A stretch of 64,000 nt of DNA from positions 10,279,501-10,343,500 of the forward strand of contig WPIO01000006.1 of assembly GCA_009760855.2 (NCBI GenBank), in the 5' to 3' direction. The position numbers and the translations under genes are program-made. Position 1 is the stretch's first letter, and the number at the start of each line of letters is the position of its first letter. Under the pieces are notes generated by a model, which had not been told where the DNA came from, did no database searches, and saw only the letters and a list, made by a program, of their open reading frames with translations. The DNA is from Cristatella mucedo (taxonomy: Eukaryota > Bryozoa > Phylactolaemata > Cristatellidae). This document shows positions 50,501-61,600 of the stretch, piece after piece.

Positions 50501-53500
50501 TGAAAGTTACTTAAGAGGGTGCAGGACTCATCATATTAGTAGTTCTCATCGCCCAGGGTTGATCACGTGTCTGTCTGCCACCGTGTACTGTCTTGGTCAG
50601 AGCCGAGAGACTGTCTGTATTGAAGACACGGAAAAGCCTTTTTAAAGGATTGTCTGTTCCTTCCACAGCTTGGACTGCTAATGAATGCCAGATTGGTACC
50701 TAATTGGTCGTTGATAGTCTCCTGGTCGTTGGTTGCCTTTGCAATTGCCTAACATTCTGGTTTGGGCTCTGGAGGCTGCGATGATGAATGCCGGCAGAGA
50801 GATGGCCAACCTTATTTTCATCATAAACGATGACAGCTTGAACTCAGAGCTCTTCCAGAAAGATATATTGACAGCATTGGCAACTAGTTAAGACAGTTAT
50901 GGGCTTTTTGGCACCAAGGTACATGCTGCCAGCTGGTTGAGCTGGCAACGTTGACTGTGCTTCCTGAACAGTTAGGCTTTGCACCTTTGAGATGCTACAG
51001 TTTGGCCCATTATGGCCCACATTGACTTGAAATCCGGAATATATTCTCTGGCCGACTTGTTTGACCCTAATGTCACTCAGTTTGTTTGCATGTCAAGTAA
51101 GCATAGTGCAAATGTTCTTCAATGTCACATGATTGACTTTTGCTGATTAATGTGATTTTTAAACGGTGCACAAGTTTTTTTTTATTTATTTTTAGAAAAA
51201 CAATAGGGTCAACAAAAGTGCCCCACATCTTTTGAGAGGTATTGCATATTTCTACAATGCACAGTAATGAATCTGTTGGATGTCCAAGGAAGCGATGTTG
51301 GGCTAATGGCAGCTGAAAACTTGACCTTGACTTTTACCGGCCTCCTCTACCTGAAGCACCACCCCTGTAGGTTCTCATATAAGCAAAAAGCTGTTCCAAA
51401 GAAAAACCAGCATCAAGAGATTACTTTAACTCATTGCTCCAACCTTGTCCCATTTGCAGCTCCTCATATGTTTGAGGCCAACGGGGGGGGGGGGGGGGAA
51501 GGAAGAAAATAGATGGTTATTCCATTGGCGGCTAGGCCTCCAGCAGGGTACCTGGCAAGCCAGGGTCCCGCATTCAGTCACGCTCATCTTTAAAATCGAT
51601 CTAAGCTGGGCTGTAGCCTTCATTTGGCTATGTTGCTGCCAACGATTCCATGCATTGTTTCAGCTAAACGATGGCAAAAATATGAACAAAATAATGAAAT
51701 TCTCTTGAGCTCTCTCATTATCTAAATTGGAATTATCAGGAATTTCAAAAAAATATCGTAACACGAATAAGCATGGACCGATTATTCACAATTAATAGGT
51801 TGTGCCCGATTATGACACTGTTAACGGTAAAGCATACACATAGTAATGCATTAGCCCTGCCCCAAAGTGTGGATAGGTAGGCAGCCGTATCGATAGAGCT
51901 TAATAAAAACTCCTCAAAGGATATCACGAATAGTGCAAGAGAGAAAGAGGGAAATGCAGTGTGGCACTAGGTCTTAGCCCTAGAAAAAGGCGGTAACAAC
52001 TTCAAAACTCAAATTTTGGGTTTGAGTCCAGAAGCATGCAGTTCTTCATTGGCTCATTACAAGTGGGGCAAAAGCCACTGAGGCTCTTCGGCCGATAAAT
52101 AAACAAGGCTGCTGAGTATGCTGATTATAGCTTTTTTTGGGCTCTGTCACTCACTGACTGATGAATCTAGAACGCCCCATTCGAAATGGGTTTTTAATTC
52201 TCTAATTTGCTTTCTTTTGTCCCCCCCCAGACGACTTGACCCAAATCTACAAAGGTCTAGTGAAACTCAGACTCGGTATCGTACAAGTGTCACATCTTGA
52301 TGTTGGCCTCAAAAAAGGTAATGTGATAAAGAAGCCAGCCTACTAACGGAGTCGATGCTGATTCATTCCCAAAATAATAATCACTATATTGCGCTATGAA
52401 AACTACTAAATCTCTTTCTACCCACTTCACGTAAGCTAGAAAGGACTCCAAATATACCTCTAAAAACTTTCAGCTTTAAGTCTTTGACAACTTCTTAATG
52501 CTCCATAGCAGCAATGACACATCTTTAACAAGAAATGGCCTGCTAAAAGCTTAGGCAGTACTGATAATCGACTAGGTGGCTGAGAGATGCCACAGTTCTA
52601 TCCTCCTTTTTTCTCCCTCCAAACGGGCACACAACCTAATACAAACTATGAATGACTTTCTCATCGGCTGCAAAGATTTTGCGATTTGAGCTTACAAGGA
52701 CTTATCTTTGCCAATGGCTTACCTGATGGAGACTGTGGTTCACTGTCAATGTCCATTGACACTGGCTCATAATTGTCAGCAGCACTGCTGGTAACTACTA
52801 TCGGTGTCTCGCTGAGTTGCGAAATATCCATGGCCACAGCATCATAATTGTCACCCGGCTCCTGATAACTTGGCTGCACATTATTGTTTGAAGTTGGCAC
52901 GGGTGCACAAGCCACGGTCATCCACTCCGGCGGGCGATGTATGGTTTGAGATATACCAGTGTCATGGCCACTATGCATCGACGATGTGAGTAGCTTCTGC
53001 AAGAAAATTCGCACTGGCAGCACAAGGTAAAGAAAGCTAAAACTTCACAGTTAGGAAAAAATTCATATGGTAAGTTGCCCACTTTTATTGTATGTATTAA
53101 AACAAGAACTGATGAAATTATACAGACGGTATACAAAAAGATATGACAATAGACATACAGGACCAACTACAGTCGCCCCTTTTTTGTTGCAGTTAATCAG
53201 TTCCAGACACTACCGCGATAACTGAATTTTTGCAAAGTAGGATTCTTTATTTATAAATCGACTCTTTTCGTAGTTAGAGCATAGAAAACCTGTTCACGAC
53301 CCCCAAAATAAGGTTTTTAACATTGTCAGAGCCTTCTGGTCATGAAATAATACCCTTCAAGTTACCATTATACTCGCATTACTAATATGTTAGACAAAAT
53401 AAGACTTATTAGAATTACACATACAACGCACGTACGCACACGCGCGCACGCACACACACACACACACACGCGCACACACACACACACACACACACGCACA

Positions 53501-53512
53501 CACACACGCACA

Positions 53513-53607
<95 letters not shown>

Positions 53608-55653
53608 TACTCCTCCTCTGAAGGCACGACTTGAGTAGGAGGAGTCTTCAGGGGGTGCAGTATCTTCAGCAGGCGCATCGTCGTCTTCTTCCTCATTTCA
53701 AACGTACAGTAATTTAATTGTAATACAGGGGTGACTCAGTCAACCAAGCACGATGTATAATTTTTACTATTTCAATAAACCTTTTAATGAACATACATGT
53801 ATTGGAAAAGCCTCGACAGAGTGAAGCTGCGAAAGTCGAAGCATGAAGTGGAAGCCGTTTTCCAGCTGGCTCAAATGCAGCACAAGCACAGGTAGCCCAT
53901 CTCTGTTTTGCTGGCATCTGTTTTTGTCAGATCTAAGAGCCAGGGTGCCAGCCACTAGTTATTCAGTATAAGCTGTCACGGCCAAACGTACAATGACAAC
54001 CCACTACAGAGTGAGCCTTCAGATTCGTAATTGATATTTGTACAATACATTGAGAATATTTTAACTCAACATTTGCAATATACTTGTCACACATAAGTGA
54101 GTAATCTTGCTACATCGTATTTTATCATTGGGTCCATTGTATCACAGTACCAGCCTCCCATTTTGTGAGACTTACAGATGTACTTACAAATGTGTACATT
54201 CTGCACGATTGACATGAACACTACAAAGAATAAGTTATCCGTGTTTCAGAACAGTGTACTTACATTGAGCAGCAAGCCTGATACCACTGGATGGACATAG
54301 TCTACTACTAGGGAAAATGTGGGCAGTACAACAAAAGAAACTCAACAGTGCTGAAATTGCTAAAGATTTTTGAATGAGATTATGCTTTAAAGTGTAAACG
54401 ACTTGGGTGCACCTTGGCAAAGAAGGTCTCATATAGTACAGCAAAAAAGCAACCTTGACTGGCCGAGAAGTAAGAAACTGTTTGTCTGCTGTGCGTTTGG
54501 GTAAGATTGCACGGGCCATTTGAAGATCGGAATATAATAATGTGGAGCAATGAGAGCAAGTTCATCGTATTGGATAATGGCCAGCACAGCCAGTAGGTTT
54601 CTAGAGGCTCGCATTGAAAAAGATGATATAACTTGGGGCCCGGGCATCACGGCAGGCCTGCTGCTTCAGAAGAGTAAAATGGCTGTACTGAATACAATTC
54701 CCTGCACTCTGTAAGTTATATATGCGCTACTTGCATAAACAGAACTGCATTATCTACTAGAACCGTAACCACGAAAGCACATAGCCTACACAGTTTTTGT
54801 GGTGGACAATACTGAAGAATTTCGTACCGGAGGGAAATTTTGCCATTGGCTAAATTCTGACAAATGCATATAGAGTGACATAGAATCACAAATGCTAGCA
54901 ACGGTGGGTCATAACACATCCATGGATCCACTTTCCTTTCTTTTTAACTTGCACACGAAGCTGGGAGAAGCATAGCCTTAGATATTTGCACGCACCTTAA
55001 ATTACGAAGAGATTAGCTCGAGAGCTATTTGATATTCATGATGGTGCAACTCATTCCGAATTAGCAATGGGTTTATAGCTAGGTGTGGTGCCACTTCGCT
55101 AACGAGGCTATTTCACTAAAATTTCACTGGAAAAAATGGCGACCAATCTCCAAATAATGCAGTTTTACAAAATCAGGATCTGATATCCAAAAAAAAGATA
55201 GGACTTGCATGCAGAAGCAAAACTTTTGGAACCGCGAAAAAAGATAATAATAACTTGTTCGGAAGTTTCTACCATAGCTGCATTTTTCAAAGTTTTCTCT
55301 TTCAGCACCAGCAGAACACTGCAAAATAAGACCTATTGAATGCCTAAATCAAGTAAACCCCTATTGAGAAGTTCAACCCAACGACTTTGCCTGCTTGACA
55401 AGAACATAAGAGGGCTTACGCCCCACACACTCGTCCGGCTGTGTCCGGGTTGGGGGCATGCTGCTAGAGTGGCCTTTGCTGAGAAGTAGCTTTTAGCCCT
55501 AATCCCCTAAAGCCCAGCCTATCCACGGCGCCAACAACGTGCAGCAATGGCGACCAAATACGAACCTGACTTTTGGCCTCGAGGAAAACTGGCCCTAGAG
55601 TGAACTAGCTAGCAACACATTTAGCTGTATAACTGCCTTTTAAAGTATATATA

Positions 55654-55689
<36 letters not shown>

Positions 55690-58600
55690 TGTATGTATGT
55701 ATGTATGTATGTATGTATGTATGTATGTATGTGTGTGTGTACCTATAAGATATAAGAATCGTCAAGAAACAGTAACTAAAGCAGCTCGAAGCTGCCTACG
55801 CTCGATAGAACATAGAACGGCAGCTGGAAGAATGGTTCACGAATTCTTCGCCGGGAGAGAATGTGAGCATTTTTTGAAGCAGCTATTGCTGCTGGTGCCC
55901 TAACAAGCCTTTGCGTTTGGACCAGTGGCTAGCCGATAGACAAAACCCAGCATGGCAAATAAGAAATCAGTTGCTGTCCTACTGCAGCGGACACGCTCGC
56001 GAATTGTCTACGTTAATTGGCTGTTAATGACTACGTCGTGCAGGCTATATATAGCCAAACACAGGGCTGAGCTTCTGCACTATCGTGAGTTATGGCTGAT
56101 AGGGTCTTTCACGCTAGGACCTAAACTGTGAACGACCTCTAGTTGCCTTTTCGATGCTTGCTGACGTGCGTGAAGGCGTAAGCTAGTGTAGAAGAAGGTT
56201 AATTTCAGTACGATGCATATAAGTCGTCGTCATTCAGCACTAAAACGTGCTATTGTAGCGGTCATATTTATGTCCCCTATTAGCCCCTTTCAGACTGGGG
56301 TTCTGACAGGGGCTACCCGTTTAACAGAGCAGTTCTAGACACTTGCCGTGTGGTGCACATTGCAGCGAAAAAAATTCAGGTGGTTCTCCATAGGGAACCT
56401 ACCTTTTATTTTTCATACGGATCATAGGGGGTAAAACGGCCACTTAACCGGAGGTATTACATAAATGTTGAATGTCTGTTGCCAGAGTTGCTATCCATTT
56501 TTTTATGGAGAGGATCGTACTTTGAGTGACACTGGAGTGGTCATTCCTTTTGGATTCAGAGGCAACGTGCCAGGCGATGTGTGGAAAGCGAACAGCTTTA
56601 GGCTCTCCAAAATGGTTAGATGCTCAGGTCTTGAGAAGCCTCCGGGCGGCTTGCTAACTGTGCTGAGCATCTTCCAAAACTGGAAATATAACCACTTTTT
56701 TTTGGAGAAGCAACGGATCCTTTAAGGGAGGTGCAGGACCTTCGATGTATCTGTTTAGAGGGGGCTACCCATTTTTTTCCAAATGAGGCAATACTAGCCT
56801 GCCGGGCAGGCTCTCCAAAACTGCTCCAGGCTCTACAAACAGGACTTTTTTGTACGAGTCTCTTTTCAGAGAATGGGAATATGCTAAATAATGAGGTATC
56901 AAGAAAGCACTCTTGGGGGAAGGGAGTTTTAGATTCTGTAATAATAATAATAATACACTTGATAAAGTGCCATCAGAGAACTCAATCTCTTTCTAGGCGC
57001 TTTACATTTGCTGCAGATACGCACAGAATTTCTAATATGGACTAAAACTAATTGACAAGGGAAATAAATACCCGATGGGACAACAGTCAGGGTCCACATT
57101 TGAGTCATGTCCACATAATTACCGGTGTCACATTGAATCAGTAGTGCTGCTGAAATACATTAACAGTGGGCGAAGCTGACCGTGCAGGCGGCTGTCCGAT
57201 GCTAAAATAGAGCTGTCTCCGCCAATGGAAGCCGAACTCGTGCTTGTGTGGGATGCTACCAAGGTGGGGCCATTTTCTTAAGAGGGGCTGCTGACCCTTC
57301 AGGCTGACACAGTCTGGTTACACAGAGGCTACCAAGAACGATGGGCTAACGAGGTCTCTTCGTACAGGCCCATGCGGCTATTTAAAAGACATTTCGCAAT
57401 TCCTGCGCTCACCTTTGATGCACTGGGAGCTCATAGTCGGCCTCGGAGGCGGGAGCCAAGGGTCTTTAGAAGCTTCCGGCTAAAAAATTTCTGGAAAACT
57501 ATCCTTTAGAAATCGCATTCCTGGGCTGCTAAACAGAGGACCATCTAGCAGTTCCCCTTAACTTTCCCCTCTGCCATTCCCAGCTACTTAGCACGGGATT
57601 GCCGTACAGCGAAATGGTCAAAATCTACTGAGCATCTCGGCTTCCATCTTGCCAGCCGGCAGGGAGGCTTAACCAGACTATAAGAGTGACTCTAGAGGCT
57701 TGTCAGCCAGTGCACGAGGAAGCCAACTGAACGAGACTACAGACTGCTAGTGCTTTGCTTTTTGACATAACGTTCAGCATGCTTTTCCACACATGCTAGC
57801 ATTTTTTTGCAATGGGTCGATCATATTCCTGCAGTCTCTTAAAGAGGCAACTCTTTGTAGGCACGCTTGGAGTGGCCTACGGGGGATGGTAGTGGGAGAG
57901 GGGAAGTAGCAACGTAGACTCGCAGGTTCCGGCTTTCAAAATGGGCTTACACATTTCTTTTTAGTTTGCCGAAAGAGGCTTCCGGTTGGCTCACCTTTGA
58001 CAGGGAGTCTCTACTTATCGAAAAGTGCAGTAAGAGTTTATTAAGCCAAAGTGTGATTAGTTACAAACTTATTGGTAAAGTAATTTGTTTGAGGTGTCAA
58101 AACGTTTTTCTTAGAAAATTTGTTAAGAAGGCATTTTAACTTTATACCACCAAGCCCTGCAAGGCTAATGTTTAACCTACCAACATTTTTCCAGGAATGG
58201 CTAAGGTCTGAGACATCCGATGATGCAAAATGTGCAAACCTAGACCTGAACAATAACTGCACAGCTGTTTTCTTTTAAGGGCTACACAAGTTTTGGGATA
58301 CAATACTAAAACAACACGGGTCTGCCAGTAATAGCTAGCATCTACTGACACGAAAAATCAATTGAAATTAAGAGGAAGTTCAATGTTGGGTATTTAATTG
58401 GCAATACAGCAACTACCTACACAGAGCCTCCACGGCTACCCTTCACGTCTGATCCATACATTAGATTAGGGACTGTCTACCACGGTGGCTTGCATTTTTT
58501 TTTAACTAGCTACCCTGTTCTGTCTCGGCTCGATTATTGCAATTCTATTTTGACTGGGCTACTGAAAAAACGGTACTAGGCCAATGCAGCTGGTGATGAG

Positions 58601-61600
58601 TATGGCTACAAGGCTAGTCGACAAATCCCAGAGGTTGACCATGTGTCTCCTTTGTTGAAAAAGCTTAGGTGGCTTCTGGTTGATGAAGAGATAAGAGCAA
58701 AATTCTTATTCTGACCCAAAAGAGCCACCATGGCTGGACTCCTTGATGCCTAGCTGCAATACAGCACTAATTTCAGCCTTCTCGTGCCCCCCAGTCTTCC
58801 TCTAGACAATAAATTAGATGTTCCATTACTTTGCTTAAAGCCTATTGGCGACAGAGGTTTTGCTCAGCAAGTCATAGAACTTACTCCCACAAATCTTATG
58901 CAATAACATTTTTCCAGCCCGTCTCCGACTGCCACATCCTTTTTGTCTGTCCTGAGCTGCTACTTCCATGCTGCCGACTCCCTCGATTTTGGCCCACCCG
59001 ACTCAGCTGTGCTTCTCACTGTCTTTTTTTTTAATGAGATGGAGTCTGTTGACCACCGTTCGCACACCCGAAAGCCGATAAGGCTTCGAATTTGCTAAAG
59101 AAACGCTCCAGCATAACATCAACTTTGTCTTGTGGCTTTGCAGAGTTACAAAGATACGAAGACACATCAGAATGCAAGCTAAGGAGGTAGCACGGGCCAC
59201 TTGCCCCCCAACATTGCTAATCCAAGCGAATCTTACATTCAACTGGCATTTCGTGGGCCAGCCATAGAACATTGCAATATGTAAGGTATCATGATCTCAT
59301 GGCAGATGGATGTGTAAATACAGCTCTGATCTCAGGGTGGATGGCTGTAACAGACGATGAGTTGGAGCTTTGTGCCAAGCATGTGCAAGTATCAATGTTT
59401 AGCTTCTGACTGAGTATGAAAGCCCACAAAATGGGCTAAGCACGGGTCTCTCAGTTCGACATCTCTCTATACACTTGATTCCAATATCGGAGGAACAGCC
59501 GACCAGGTGCTGCTAAGACTTTCAATGAAATGTAACTCAACTCTTTTACAACACCACTACTGCTCTGCACAGACAGGATAGATCCTACCTAGTCTTGCCA
59601 GAGGATAAGTGTAACGATGACACAAACAAGTACTACTAGTGCACCCTTCTTCAAACTGCATGAAGTCTGCAAGAGTACAACAGTGGCAATTCGACCGGTT
59701 TTTCCGAACATTTGTGCATTGGCCCGACAGGCCACTGTCAATGAGGCCAGTAAGTAAATGAACGTAAAATATTGGCTGAGCCACCACTCAGATTTAGGAA
59801 GTGTTAAACACCCAAAAAGTAAATTGCAGCACTAGTATGGTAAGAAAAATGCTCCCATCATTCTGGGTAGCTTAACCATGACCTCGAAACTAGCAGTAAG
59901 ACATACAAACAGATATTTTGACCGAGGCTAATTAGACTTAGTTCTAGTTAAAGGTTTCCAGTGGTTTTCAGAAATATTGCCCTGGACTATTAAACTGAAT
60001 GCACATACTCCCAAGGCTGTATGTAGCATTAGTAATGTTGTAAAAGCTAAAGGAACTGTCAATACATTTCAGTGGTTCATTTAAGATTACTAATATTTAG
60101 CTTGAGCTTACAAGCAGTTTTACATAAATTAAATGCTACCTAATAATAATAATAATAATAATAATAATTCACTTGATAAAGCGCCCTCAGAGAACTTAAT
60201 CTCTCTATAGGCGCTTTACATTTGCTGTAAAGTGAAATGCGATTGAATGATAAGTAAAATCATGCTTGAAAAACAAACGAAATGAATAATATGGTTAGGG
60301 GTGACATGCACAGGGTCAGCATGCAAATGTGGTTAGTGGCAGCATGCACAGTGTCAGCACGCATACCTAGCAATATTTAGCTCGAGCTTACTATAAGGTC
60401 TATGTAAATTAAATGTTACCTGGTAAGATAGGTTGAGATGAACAATGATTACAACTAATGATCAGTCTAGTTCAGGTCACATGCAACTGCTTCAAAGCTC
60501 TAGTCACCTTGCACAATTATGGCACAAAAAATAGCATGGAACGCAAGCAACAAATTTTGCTCGATGACTGGCAGAACTCCAATTCGGCTGACAACAAGCT
60601 GATACTTACATTGCTACTGTCTTGTTGGCGATGGTCAGAATGGTGACGGCGATTTACAACGCCATGCTCCACGACATGCAGATGGAGCACCTCAGCTTGA
60701 GAAAGATCTCCTAAAGCCCCACCATGGACCTCTAAGTGCTGCATATTGATACCATGCATATTGATGCCTTCACTTTCGTGCTGCTGATGCTGCTCGTTGT
60801 GTTTCTGGCTGCACTTTAAGATCTGTGCACTTCTCTTAACAGCAGCCAAATTGGCAGCCTTTCGTGCCTTCTTTCCTTTACGTAGAGGGTGATTGAGACG
60901 AATTGGCACGAGTGATGGCTGACGTACAACTGCTGCAAAGCATAGGAATGGAGAAACGTGTTAGCCCGAAGAATCCATGCAATCTCGGGATCAAGATATA
61001 AATTCAGATGATTTCGGTGTTTTACGGACTGCTAGCAAACCAAATTTGACGAGAGCATAGGATCTGCACGAGTCTGCAATATTTGTAACAAATCCCGCCA
61101 CTCCGGTTTTCTTACCAGGTGCAAAAGCAAGTACAATGACACCTTTTTTGCAGTATCTGGGGCAATATCCAGCTTCGGAAATAATCACAATTCTCGAGGG
61201 ATATTATTGTGTGGTACCGCCGGAGCACTGCTAAGCACGACTTATTAGACACATAAACTATTGCCGTCTCTAAAAATGTCTCAACTTCGTGTGGGGCATT
61301 TTACCAACAATCAAGAGTTTGAAGCATGCTATTTTGAGCATGCACAACCACAGGATTGACATAGTTCTAAGAGATGTAAGAAATCAATGATGCGGTACAA
61401 AGTAGAAGCTCATCAAACAGCGTTTTTCTGATAAATGAGGAAAGTAAAAATTCTTTTAAATTGTTTCCCAGATAATAACTCACTTTGCAAAATGCATATA
61501 CTAAGTAGGGCTACCTTCTCATAATTTTGGTGAAAACTTTATAATGCAAGCAGATCACCATGATTTTGGCATCTCATGCGTTTGCCAAGACAACCCCCAA

